A DNA stretch of 64,000 nucleotides, from positions 98,238 to 162,237 of the forward strand of contig NZ_KB893712.1 of assembly GCF_000374165.1 (NCBI RefSeq), in the 5' to 3' direction. A program made the position numbers and the translations under genes. The stretch's first letter is position 1; each line of letters opens with the position of its first letter. The notes beneath the pieces are model-generated. The model had not been told where the DNA came from, did not search any database, and saw only the letters and a list, made by a program, of their open reading frames with translations. Positions 27,304 to 35,959 of this stretch are shown one piece after another. The DNA comes from Parafrankia elaeagni (lineage in GTDB: Bacteria; Actinomycetota; Actinomycetes; Frankiales; Frankiaceae).

Positions 27304-28469
27304 AGCTCCGGCAGCTCACCGATGCCGTCGATGCAGCGGGCGACCCAGGCGGCTGACCTGGCGAACTCGTGGTTCGCGAGGCGCGGGTCGGTCGCGGGGG
27401 CGGTCCGGTCGGCGCGGGCATAGGAGCCGAGGAAGCGGATTCTGCTGCTGATCCGGTGCAGCCCCGTCAGTGCCTCCCGGACCGGGCGGTCGGTGACGTG
27501 CCCCTCGGCGTCGATCGAGAAGGAGTACCGGCCGAGTCCCTCGCCGGTCGGCCGCGACTCGATCCGCAGCAGGTTCACCCCGCGCACGGCCCACTCCGCC
27601 AGCAGCGCCAGCAGCGCCCCCGGCTCGTCGGCGGCCGGCCAGACCACGATGGACGTCTTGTCCATGCCGGTCGGCGCGGCGACGCGGCCGGGACGTCCGA
27701 GCAGCACGAAGCGTGTCATCGCGTCGGGAGCGTCGTTGATCTCGGTGATCAGCGCCTCCAGCCCGTAGCGGCGCGCGGCGAACTCCCCGGCGAAGGCGCA
27801 GTCGAAGCGGCCGTCGCGCACCAGGCGGGCACCCTCGCCGTTGGACGCGGCGGACTCCCACTCGGCGTGCGGAAGGTGCCGGGCCAGCCAGCGCCGCACC
27901 TGCGCCTGGGTCACCGGGTGACCGGTGACGCTCTTGACGTCGTCCAGGGTCGTGCCCGGCCGGACGAGCAGCGCGAAGCTGATCGGCAGCAGCACCTCGC
28001 GGCGGATCGTCAGCGGCCGCCCGGTCGCGAGCTCGTCGAGCGTGGCGGTGACCGCCCCTTCGACCGAGTTCTCGATCGGCACCAGCGCGGCGGCGGCCTC
28101 CCCGCCCCGCACCGCGTCGAGCGCACCCGCCACCGAGTCGGACGGGAACACCTCGTGCGTGGCAGCCTCGGGAAGGGTGCCCAGCGCGGCTTCGGTGAAG
28201 GTTCCCTCGGGGCCGAGGTAGGTGCATCGCTGCGGGTGGGCAGGCAAGACATCCCTTCCGGGACCGGCCAGGGCACGGGCCTCGCCGGTCTGGTGCGGCA
28301 CGGAGATCGCCGGCGCGGGCCGGGGTGTCGCCACCACCGGCGCCGTGCCGGGCGAGACGGTGAGCGGGACCGTCGGCGCGGCCGGGCGCGAGGCCGGGCG
28401 CGAGGCCGGGCGCGAGGCCGGGCGCGATGTCGGGGACGGGGCTGGCGGAGCCACCGGGCGGGTCGTCAC
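27300..28469 (-). CDS. pheA: Prephenate dehydratase
   Basis: A 389-residue PheA that converts prephenate to phenylpyruvate in phenylalanine synthesis. From residue ~80: 'YLGPEGTFTEAAL', 'ALVPIENSVEGAVTATLDEL', and the catalytic 'TRF' in 'DAMTRFVLLGRPG'. The ACT domain has 'GALLALLAEWAVRGVNLLRI' and the Phe-binding 'ESRP', so feedback inhibition by phenylalanine is expected. The N-terminal ~75 residues are a Pro/Ala/Ser tail with a SRPA repeat coded by four copies of a 12-bp unit (28381-28428), absent in normal PheA. GTG 28469 overlaps the E2 stop codon, so translation is coupled to the dehydrogenase genes. Confidence 0.93.
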   Translation of the reverse strand: MTTRPVAPPAPSPTSRPASRPASRPASRPAAPTVPLTVSPGTAPVVATPRPAPAISVPHQTGEARALAGPGRDVLPAHPQRCTYLGPEGTFTEAALGTLPEAATHEVFPSDSVAGALDAVRGGEAAAALVPIENSVEGAVTATLDELATGRPLTIRREVLLPISFALLVRPGTTLDDVKSVTGHPVTQAQVRRWLARHLPHAEWESAASNGEGARLVRDGRFDCAFAGEFAARRYGLEALITEINDAPDAMTRFVLLGRPGRVAAPTGMDKTSIVVWPAADEPGALLALLAEWAVRGVNLLRIESRPTGEGLGRYSFSIDAEGHVTDRPVREALTGLHRISSRIRFLGSYARADRTAPATDPRLANHEFARSAAWVARCIDGIGELPEL

Positions 28470-29968
28470 AGGTACCGGAGCAGCCGGACGGGGTTCTCGA
28501 CGGCGTCGGCGACGAAACGCAGGAACGCACCGGCGGTAGCCCCGTCGCAGACCCGGTGGTCGAAGGTGAAGGACAGCTGCGCGACGCTGCGAACCGCCAG
28601 CGTTCCGTTGACCGCCCAGGGCCGCGGGATGATCCGGCCGATACCGATCATCGAGGTCTCCGGGTGGTGGATGATCGGAGTGGCTCCGTCGACGCCGAAC
28701 ACTCCGTAGTTGTTCAGCGTGAAGGTGCCTCCGGAGAGCTCCGCGGGGGTGAGGCTCCCAGCCCGCGCGGCGGTGGTCAGCCGGGTGATCTCGCCGGCGA
28801 GCGCGGCGGTGGTCAGCGCGTGGGCGTCCCGGACCACGGGGACGACCAGGCCCCGCGGTGTCTGCGCGGCGAAGCCGAGGTGCACGGCCCGGTGCCGGCG
28901 CACCGCGGTGGCCCGGCCGTCGAGGTCGGTGACAACCTGCGAGTTGAGGTCGGGGAAGCGCAGCAGCGCCGCCACGCAGACACGGGCGACGATCGCCAGC
29001 AGCCCGATGGAACCGCCACCGTCCGTGCCGGCCGTGCTGCTCGTGCCGGCCGTGCTGCTCGTGCCGGCCGTGCTGCTCGTGCCGGCCGTGCTGCCGGTGC
29101 CGGGTGCGCCGGCGGTGGGTGCGTTCTGGTTGAGGGTCGCCCGGGTCGCGAGCAGCGCGGTGGCGTCCGCGTCGACCCAGCAGGTGGAGTCGGCCACCTC
29201 ACGCCGGCTGCGGGTGAAGGCCTCCGCCGCGTGCCGGCCCAGTGGGCTGAGCGGCACCACGTCATGGTCATCCGTGCTGACCGTGCTGACCGTGCTGGCG
29301 AGCGGGCTGCTGGACGTCGCGGTACGGGCCGTCATGACCGCGGCCTCGACGTCCCGGCGGCGGATCAGGCCGTCCGGCCCGCTGCCGGCGAGCGAACGCA
29401 GGTCGACGCCGTTGTCCCGGGCCAGGCGCCGGACCAGGGGCGAGACCACCCTGACGACCCCGTCCGCCGCCCTGGCCGCCGGTTCGGTCACCGGCCGCGG
29501 AGCTGGTGCCGACCGTGGGGCTGGTGCCGACCGTGGGGCTGCTGCCGAGCGGGAGGCTGGCGCCGAGCGGGAGGCTGGCGCCGGCTGAGGGGCCAGGCCG
29601 CTCCGGGCCCGCCGGCCGGTACGGGCCGGCTGCTCGCGGGTGCCGTAGCCGACGAGAACGCTGCCGGACCCGCCCGCCCCGTCCTCCGACCCACGCGCGG
29701 GCCCGTCGGACGGCTCACCCGCGGACCCGACCGCGACGGTGATCAGCGGCCTGCCGACCTGCAGCTCGGTGCCGGCCGGGCCGGCCAGTGAGGTGACGAC
29801 GCCGGCGTGCGGGCAGGGGACCTCGACGACCGCCTTGGCGGTCTCGACCTCGGCCACCGGCTGGTCGACCTCGATGACGTCCCCGACCTCCACCAGCCAG
29901 TGGACGATCTCGGCCGAGGTCAGCCCCTCGCCGAGATCGGGCAGGGCGAATACGTGTACCGCGGCCAC
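28466..29968 (-). CDS. bkdC: 2-oxoacid dehydrogenase E2 (dihydrolipoyl acyltransferase)
   Basis: A 500-residue E2. It has one N-terminal lipoyl domain ('FALPDLGEGLTSAEIVHW', lipoyl-Lys in 'VETAKAVVEVP'), an E1/E3-binding domain ('SPLVRRLARDNGVDLRSLAG'), and a catalytic domain ending with the HxxxDG active site in 'FTFDHRVCDGATAGAFL'. It transfers acyl groups from E1 to CoA. A linker inside the catalytic half contains four copies of an 18-bp unit (29025-29095) encoding GTSSTA repeats, an unusual place. GTG 29968 with GGGAG 10 nt upstream is preferred to ATG 30004, which lacks a ribosome site. Whether the complex uses branched-chain oxoacids or pyruvate cannot be settled. Confidence 0.9.
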   Translation of the reverse strand: MAAVHVFALPDLGEGLTSAEIVHWLVEVGDVIEVDQPVAEVETAKAVVEVPCPHAGVVTSLAGPAGTELQVGRPLITVAVGSAGEPSDGPARGSEDGAGGSGSVLVGYGTREQPARTGRRARSGLAPQPAPASRSAPASRSAAAPRSAPAPRSAPAPRPVTEPAARAADGVVRVVSPLVRRLARDNGVDLRSLAGSGPDGLIRRRDVEAAVMTARTATSSSPLASTVSTVSTDDHDVVPLSPLGRHAAEAFTRSRREVADSTCWVDADATALLATRATLNQNAPTAGAPGTGSTAGTSSTAGTSSTAGTSSTAGTDGGGSIGLLAIVARVCVAALLRFPDLNSQVVTDLDGRATAVRRHRAVHLGFAAQTPRGLVVPVVRDAHALTTAALAGEITRLTTAARAGSLTPAELSGGTFTLNNYGVFGVDGATPIIHHPETSMIGIGRIIPRPWAVNGTLAVRSVAQLSFTFDHRVCDGATAGAFLRFVADAVENPVRLLRYL

Positions 29969-29972
29969 GGGT

Positions 29973-31154
29973 TCACTGCTCCCACTGGAGTCGGGCGACG
30001 GCATCGAGGATCCGGTCGACGTCGGGCAGGTAGTGGTGCTCGAGCAGCGGCGGCGGATACGGGATGTCGAAGCCCGTCACCCGCAGCACCGGCGCGGCGA
30101 GGTGGTGGAAGCACCGCTCGGTGACCCGGGCGGCGATCTCCGCGCCGACGCCGCCGAACCCGGCCGCCTCGTGGACGACCACGGCCCGCCCGGTGGCCCG
30201 GACCGCCGCGCACACCGTCTCGTCGTCGAACGGCACGAGCGAGCGCAGGTCGACGACGGCCAGGTCCCAGCCCTCGGCCGCGGCGGCGTCGGCGGCCTGC
30301 AGGCAGACCGGCAACGAGGGCCCGTAGGTGATCAGCGTGGCCGCGTTGCCGTGCCGGCGCGTCACGGCGCGGCCGATGGGCGGTACCGCGCTCGGGGTGA
30401 ACTCCTCGCTGGACCAGTACAGGCGCTTCGGCTCGAGGAAGACCACCGGGTCGTCCGAGGCGATCGCGGCGCGCAGCAGCCCGTAGCAGTCGGCGACAGT
30501 CGCCGGGGTGACCACGTGCAGCCCCGGCGTGTGGGCGTAGTACGCCTCGCTGGAGTCACTGTGGTGCTCGACCCCGCCGATCCCGCCGCCGTAGGGGATC
30601 CGGATGGTGATCGGGAGCGGGACCCGGCCGGCCGTGCGGTTGCGCATCTTCGCCACATGCGACGCGAGCTGCTCGAAGGCCGGGTAGGCGAAGGCGTCGA
30701 ACTGCATCTCCACGACGGGCCGCAGCCCGTACATGGCCATGCCGACCGCGGTGCCGAGGATGCCGGCCTCCGCCAGCGGGGTGTCCAGGCAGCGGTGGGC
30801 CCCGAACTCGGCGGCGAGCCCGTCGGTGACCCGGAAGACGCCGCCGAGCGTCCCGACGTCCTCACCGAGGACGTGTACGTCCGGGTCCTCGCGCAGCGCG
30901 TCGCGCAGCGCGGTGTTGAGCGCCCGCACCATGGTCGTCCTGGTGCTGCTGGTGCTGCTGGTGCTGCTGGTGCTGCCGCGGGAGCGCCCGCCGGGCCGGC
31001 CGAGCGCCCCGGCGGGCACCGCGGGCCTGGTGGCCGCGCCGGCCTCGGCCCCGGCGACCTCGGCGGCTGCCCCGGCCGCCCCGGCGGCGGTGGCGCCCGC
31101 CGGGGCGCTCGCGGTCGTGGCGATCGTGGGGGGGATGCTGGTCGCGTTGCTCAT
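29973..31154 (-). CDS. bkdB: 2-oxoacid dehydrogenase E1 beta subunit
   Basis: A 393-residue E1beta. The conserved part starts near residue 75 ('TMVRALNTALRDALREDP') and shows 'VLGEDVGTLGGVFRVTDGL', 'DTPLAEAGILGTAVGMAMYG', 'RIPYGGGIGGVEHHSDSSEAY' and 'VDLRSLVPFDDETV'. With E1alpha it decarboxylates the 2-oxoacid on TPP. The first ~70 residues are an Ala-rich extension followed by an STSS repeat coded by GTGCTGCTG units (about 30942-30975); this is not found in standard subunits. ATG 31154 overlaps the E1alpha stop. An alternative start at the Met of 'TMVRAL' would remove the extension. Confidence 0.92.
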   Translation of the reverse strand: MSNATSIPPTIATTASAPAGATAAGAAGAAAEVAGAEAGAATRPAVPAGALGRPGGRSRGSTSSTSSTSSTRTTMVRALNTALRDALREDPDVHVLGEDVGTLGGVFRVTDGLAAEFGAHRCLDTPLAEAGILGTAVGMAMYGLRPVVEMQFDAFAYPAFEQLASHVAKMRNRTAGRVPLPITIRIPYGGGIGGVEHHSDSSEAYYAHTPGLHVVTPATVADCYGLLRAAIASDDPVVFLEPKRLYWSSEEFTPSAVPPIGRAVTRRHGNAATLITYGPSLPVCLQAADAAAAEGWDLAVVDLRSLVPFDDETVCAAVRATGRAVVVHEAAGFGGVGAEIAARVTERCFHHLAAPVLRVTGFDIPYPPPLLEHHYLPDVDRILDAVARLQWEQ

Positions 31155-32449
31155 GACAGGTCACTCCGGGTGCCGGGGCCCGCCGCGGGCTCCGCGGCGG
31201 CGAGGTCCCCACGGGCGTCAGGGTGGACGTCCGGCCGGGCGCTCGGACCGGAGTCCGGGCGGACGTCGAGATCGGCGTCGAGGTCGAGATCGGCGTCGAG
31301 ATCGGCGTCGAGGCGGGCGGCGAGCTCGGCGGCCTGCTCGCGAAGCTGGCTGGTCGGCTCGGCGTAGACATGGGCGAACAGCGTGTGCGGGTCGGGAGCG
31401 GGTGCGTGCGCGGCCTGGGCTACCTGCGCGCGCATCCGGGCGGCGAACTCCTCGGCGGCCCGGGTGACGGTCGCGACGCCGGTGTCGTCCAGCTGCCCGG
31501 TCTCGCGCAGGTGCTGTTCCAGGCGGGTGACCGGGTCGTGCGCCCGCCAGGCGTCGACCTCCCCCTGGGACCGGTAGCGGGTCGCGTCGTCGGCGCTGGT
31601 GTGCGCGTCCAGTCGGTAGGTGATCGCCTCGACGAGCACCGGGCCGTGGCCGGCCCGTGCGTGTTCGACCGCCTCGCTGAGCACGGCGTGGACCGCGGGG
31701 GCGTCGTTGCCGTCGACGAGACGTCCGGTGACGCCGTAGCCGACCGCCTTGTGGGCCAGGGTCGGCGCCGCGGACTGCCGCGACAGCGGCACCGAGATCG
31801 CGTAGCCGTTGTTCTGCACCAGGAACACCACCGGCGCCCGCAGCACCCCGGCGAACGTCAGCGCCTCGTGGAAGTCACCCTCGCTGGTGCCGCCGTCGCC
31901 GACCAGCGCGAGAGCGACCACCTCCCGGTCCGCCGCCGGATCGGCGGCCGCGCGCAGCCGGGCGGCGTGGGCCAGACCGACGGCATGGCAGGCCTGCGTG
32001 GCGAGCGGAGTCGACAGCGGGGCGGTCCGGGCGTGCCTCGGGTCGTAGCCACAGTGCGTGTGACCGCGCATCAGCGCGAGGACGTCCATCGGCGGCACGC
32101 CGCGCGCCGTCACGGCCAGGGTGTCGCGGTAGCTGGGGAACAGCCAGTCCGTCTCGCGCAGCACCATCGCCGCGGCGATCTGGCAGGCCTCCTGGCCGGT
32201 GGACGCCGGGTAGACCGCGAGGCTGCCCTGGCGGGCCAGGGTCGTGGCCTGCTGGTTGAAGCGGCGCCCGAGGACCAGGCGGCGGTACAGCTCGCGGAGC
32301 AGACCGGGGTCGACCTCGCCGGCGGCGTCCGTGCCGAGAACCCGCACCGGCTCGGGGTCGGGGAGCAGCGGCGCGGGGTCGCACCGCGGGCCGTGGGAGC
32401 TCGGCGGGCCCGTCTGGCCGGGTGCGGCGCTGGCGTCGACGATCGTCAT
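31151..32449 (-). CDS. bkdA: 2-oxoacid dehydrogenase E1 alpha subunit
   Basis: A 432-residue E1alpha. TPP/Mg binding is shown by 'VGDGGTSEGDFHEALTFAG' ending in 'LVQNNGYAIS'; the substrate region includes 'YPASTGQEACQIAAAM', 'SYRDTLAVTARG' and the phospho-loop-like 'ITYRLDAHTSADDATRYRS'. The C-terminal ~60 residues carry an Asp/Leu repeat (DLDAD) coded by a 31255-31325 minisatellite. ATG 32449 follows GAAGGTGG. It is the first gene of a five-gene overlapping operon that continues through bkdB, bkdC, pheA and the pentapeptide gene. Confidence 0.93.
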   Translation of the reverse strand: MTIVDASAAPGQTGPPSSHGPRCDPAPLLPDPEPVRVLGTDAAGEVDPGLLRELYRRLVLGRRFNQQATTLARQGSLAVYPASTGQEACQIAAAMVLRETDWLFPSYRDTLAVTARGVPPMDVLALMRGHTHCGYDPRHARTAPLSTPLATQACHAVGLAHAARLRAAADPAADREVVALALVGDGGTSEGDFHEALTFAGVLRAPVVFLVQNNGYAISVPLSRQSAAPTLAHKAVGYGVTGRLVDGNDAPAVHAVLSEAVEHARAGHGPVLVEAITYRLDAHTSADDATRYRSQGEVDAWRAHDPVTRLEQHLRETGQLDDTGVATVTRAAEEFAARMRAQVAQAAHAPAPDPHTLFAHVYAEPTSQLREQAAELAARLDADLDADLDLDADLDVRPDSGPSARPDVHPDARGDLAAAEPAAGPGTRSDLS

Positions 32450-33701
32450 AGTCCACCTTCGGCGGTTGGTGGCGGAGTGCGGTCTGCGGCGCCGGGGCCG
32501 GCGGCGGGGCCGCGCCCGGCGCGGTCGGGCGTGCTGCCCCCGCGACGTCCGCCGTTCAGGAAACGAGCTGCGGTGAGCGGTGGCCGGACCCGGCCTGTTT
32601 CGGCTCGCCGGCACGCCCTGCCCGGGCGATCTCCGTGATCACGATCCTTCTCCGCTCAGCTTCTCGGTACCGGCTGGACCTCCGCGGCATCCCGTAACCC
32701 GAACCCGAACCGAACCCGGGCACTAGCCGGCCGCTGCTCACCGATTTTCCGCCTCGGGTGAGTGGCTGGATCGTGTTCAGAATCACCCCGGGGCCTCGTC
32801 CGGGGGTGACCCGCCTCCGCCGACCGGTGTGTGGGAAAGGGGAAGAAAGCCTGGCGGACGTGCCGATGGTGTTACCAGGTCGTGCCGGGTATGCGTTCCC
32901 GGGAATGCCGCCCCGGCCTGTGCGGCGAGGTCGACATGTCGGATCGACGGCGCTGTAGCCTCTGGTCAGAGGCATGATCGTGAAGCTTCTGTCGGTCGGG
33001 GCAGGGCGGAAAAGGCGCAGAACGGTGTACTGGTTCCGCCGGGGATCGTTGTCGGTCGCCACGGCCTGAGGGTGGACGGAGTGGGCGCCGGAGAATCCGG
33101 GTGGTGGTACCCGAAAGGCCATTCTCTGTGGCTGTGACAAGGGTCTCCGGGGTGCCCGCCGAAGGTGCCTTCGGGTGCTGTCGGCTAGCCGTCCAGGCCG
33201 GGTCTGGCCCTTTGCGAAGGTGTGGCTTCAGACCCGTCCGCGATTTACCGTTGTCATGGTGCGGGCCGTTTCCCGTGCACCCTGCCGCCCGGGTACGGAA
33301 TCGCGGGTGCAGCATTCCGGGTGCCGTATCCCGAGTGCCGGGCTCGGGTCCTTGGGCCGCCGGGTCGTGGGGTCGCCAGGTCATCGGGCCGCCGGGTCGA
33401 TGGTCCCTCGCGGGAGCGCACCTTGGTGCCGGTGGCCCGGTTGTACGGTTGTCATGAGAAAACGCGCTGTATCCGCAGGTTGCCGACTCTGACCGCTGCG
33501 AGTGATCAACCTCTTGCTGTGCGTCCCATATGCCAGACGGGAGACGTCCACCACAACCCTGGATGTCGTGTCAGGCACGGGCAGTAATTGATGCATGGGT
33601 ATAGGTTCCTTTTGCGCACAGATGCGCCAATTTGTCAGGGCTGACGATCGGACGCTCCAGACCTGTACCCACTGCCCGCGGACGGGTGGGGGGAGCGTCT
33701 G
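32450..33701. other. Long gene-free divergent region (1.25 kb)
   Basis: No convincing protein is seen between the oxoacid-dehydrogenase operon and the acyltransferase. Frames present are short, arginine/proline-rich and inconsistent. The stretch contains the operon promoter side (32450-32700), a zone at 33090-33330 with several complementary segments (e.g. AGAAT/ATTCT near 33090-33125, and ACGGAAT with ATTCCG near 33296-33322), two near-copies of 'cggttgtcatg' (33250 and 33447), and a GCGCA-caga-TGCGC hairpin at 33615-33628. Base composition drops below that of the genes near 33480-33660. A structured RNA or long leader is possible but unproven. Confidence 0.5.
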
Positions 33702-35294
33702 ATGGCTCTGCTCGGCGCGATCAGAAAGTCCGACTACACGCCGGCGCACGTGCGCCCGCTGACCCCGGGAGACCGGGCCTATCTCGCCTTCGTCCAGCGC
33801 AACCCCGGTGAGCACCAGGACATCGGCGCGCTGCTGTTCTTCGACGGCCCGCAGCTCGACCTCGCCGAGCTGCGCGCGCACGTCGCCGAGCGGCTGCGCG
33901 CCCCGGAGGCGCGGACGCTCACCGACCGACTCGACACCGTGACGATCTGGTCGCCCGAGCGGGGGGCGTCGGCGCGCGAGACCCGCTGGGTCTCCGATCC
34001 GAACATCGATCTCACCGATCATGTCGTCGCGATCGACCTGCCCCCGGTCGGCGACCTGACCGCTGACGGTCCGAGGGGCGGTGGGGAAGACGCCGGTGCC
34101 GCGGCGGGCATCGGCGCCCGCGGCGGTGTCGACGACGCCCGCCTGCGGGCCGCCGTCGACAACATCGCCAGCCGGCCGATCGACCTGACCCGGCCGCCGT
34201 GGATGCTGTACCTCCTGCGTGACCCCAGCCCGGGCGCGACGGGCACGGCGCTGGTGTACCGCTCCAGCCACGTCCAGCAGGACGGGATGGCCATGTACCG
34301 GGCCATGCACCTGCTGTTCGGGGAGAGCGACACGGTCGATCTCGGCCTGCCGGCGACGATCCGCCGCCCCCGGCCGGCCGAGTACGCCAAGTTCGTCGGG
34401 CGTGGGATCAACTGCCTGCTGCCGACCCGCCGGCTGCGCGGCTGGGGCGGGCCGCCCACCGGCCCGGCCCGGCACAACTGGGTCACCGTCGAGCTGGGCA
34501 CCCTGCGCTCGATCGCCCGCCAGCACGGCGTCACCGTGAACGACATCTACCTCGCCGCGCTCGCCGGCGCACTGCGGGCCTGGTCACCGGCGGACTGGAG
34601 ACGCGGCACCCGTCCCATCCACGCGCTGATGCCGGTGAGCATCCGCTCCGCGGCCGAGCAGGACGTCCTGTCGAACTACAACACAGGCGGGCGGGTGCCG
34701 CTGCACTGCGGTGAGCCCGACCCGGCGCGGCGGCTGGCCCGCATCGCCGCGGCCACCACCCGGATGAAGGAGGGCGGCCTGGGCCTGGTGGAACGGCGGC
34801 ACTTCCCGGCGATGGCCCGGTTCGCCTCCCAGCGCATGCTCGCCGGCGTCGGGAGCTACCCGACGCAGATCAGCAAGATGGCGCTGGTGGCGACCAACGC
34901 CCGGTCGATCCGCGGCCCGCTGTCCGTCGCCGGCCGCCGGATGACGGGGCTGATCGGCACCGGGCCGCTGCTGATCGGGCGCCAGCACCTGGCCGTGGCC
35001 ATGTTCGGCATCGACGACCAGGTCGGGGTCATGTTCGTCGCCAGCGAGAGCGTGCCGGGCCACGAGCGGCTCGCCCAGCTCTGGCTGGACGAGCTCGACG
35101 CCCTGCGTGCCTGCGCCCCCCGGCAGCGGGTCAACGTCCCGGCCCAGCGGCTGCCCGCGGCGGCCGCCGCCGTGACGGCGATGATGACCGGCACCGTGAC
35201 CGGGGCGGTGACCGGCGTCGTCACGAACGAGGTCGGCGGTCGGCTCCGGCCCCGGCGCCGCCGCACGACGGCGCCGTCCGCCTCCGCCGTCTGA
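33702..35294 (+). CDS. Wax ester synthase/diacylglycerol acyltransferase (WS/DGAT)
   Basis: A 530-residue acyltransferase of the bacterial WS/DGAT family, which esterifies acyl-CoA to diacylglycerol or fatty alcohol for storage lipid. The start 'RPLTPGDRAYLAFVQRN' corresponds to the usual 'LSPLDAxFL'. The active-site region reads 'YRSSHVQQDGMAMYRAMH', so the HHxxxDG motif appears as SHxxxDG: the second, catalytic His is kept, the first is Ser. Other family stretches are 'NDIYLAALAGALRAW' and 'LMPVSIRSAAEQ', and a late 'NVPAQRLPAA' region. ATG 33702 follows GGGGGGAG. The low-complexity C-terminus 'VTGTVTGAVTGVVTNE' has a membrane-peripheral look. Confidence 0.82.
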   Translation: MALLGAIRKSDYTPAHVRPLTPGDRAYLAFVQRNPGEHQDIGALLFFDGPQLDLAELRAHVAERLRAPEARTLTDRLDTVTIWSPERGASARETRWVSDPNIDLTDHVVAIDLPPVGDLTADGPRGGGEDAGAAAGIGARGGVDDARLRAAVDNIASRPIDLTRPPWMLYLLRDPSPGATGTALVYRSSHVQQDGMAMYRAMHLLFGESDTVDLGLPATIRRPRPAEYAKFVGRGINCLLPTRRLRGWGGPPTGPARHNWVTVELGTLRSIARQHGVTVNDIYLAALAGALRAWSPADWRRGTRPIHALMPVSIRSAAEQDVLSNYNTGGRVPLHCGEPDPARRLARIAAATTRMKEGGLGLVERRHFPAMARFASQRMLAGVGSYPTQISKMALVATNARSIRGPLSVAGRRMTGLIGTGPLLIGRQHLAVAMFGIDDQVGVMFVASESVPGHERLAQLWLDELDALRACAPRQRVNVPAQRLPAAAAAVTAMMTGTVTGAVTGVVTNEVGGRLRPRRRRTTAPSASAV

Positions 35295-35414
35295 CAGCGG
35301 GGCCAACGCCCGCCCTGCGGCGCGCCGTGCCGGTGCCGTGGGGCGGGCAGGTCTGGCACGATTGCGGCCCCGGTAACCGCTCCGACCGCGGCCCGGCCTG
35401 AGGAGGGCTGCCAG

Positions 35415-35867
35415 ATGGTCCCGTTCGATGATCACAGCTGGATGAGGCGGGCCATCGAGCTCGCGCGCCGATGCCCGCCCGCGGCTGGTGCCTATTCCGT
35501 GGGCGCCGTCATCGTCGGCGCGGACGGATCCGAGATCGCGTCCGGCTACTCCCGGGAGGTGGACGACGCGGTGCACGCCGAGGAGTCCGCCCTCGCGAAG
35601 ATCCCCGTGGATGACCCCCGGCTCGCCACGGCGACGATCTACAGCACGCTGGAACCCTGCTCGCAGCGGAGGTCCCGACCGCGTACCTGCGCCCAGCTCA
35701 TCCTGGCTGCCGGCATTCCCCGGGTGGTGATCGCCTGGCGCGAGCCCAGCCTGTTCGTCGCCGACTGTCAGGGATTCGAGCTCCTCACCGCCGCAGGCGT
35801 CACCGTCGTCGAACTCCCCGACCTCGCGGACCAGGCCCGTGCTGTGAACGCCCACCTGGCCCTCTGA
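35415..35867 (+). CDS. RibD-like cytidine/deoxycytidylate deaminase domain protein
   Basis: A 150-residue zinc deaminase. The catalytic motif is 'DDAVHAEESALAKI' (HAE) and the zinc Cys pair is in 'STLEPCSQRRSRPRTCAQLI' (PC-x8-C). The fold matches the deaminase half of RibD ('MRRAIELARRCPPAAGAYSVGAVIV'), which in riboflavin synthesis deaminates the pyrimidine intermediate. The reductase half is absent and the spacing in the second motif, with RRSRPRT, is typical of stand-alone RibD-like proteins. The substrate is uncertain. ATG 35415 follows GAGGAGGG. Confidence 0.87.
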   Translation: MVPFDDHSWMRRAIELARRCPPAAGAYSVGAVIVGADGSEIASGYSREVDDAVHAEESALAKIPVDDPRLATATIYSTLEPCSQRRSRPRTCAQLILAAGIPRVVIAWREPSLFVADCQGFELLTAAGVTVVELPDLADQARAVNAHLAL

Positions 35868-35959
35868 GCCGGGCCCGGACTGCCTGGCTGGAGATGTGCG
35901 CGGGCGGTGTGGCCGGCGGTTTGGTGCGCCTCCCGCGGTCCGGGTCCGGGTCCGGGTCC

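Noticed and set aside
32556-33140. 194-codon minus-strand frame in the long intergenic region
   Set aside because: Arg/Pro/Ser-rich without conserved pattern; base composition does not show coding periodicity by eye.
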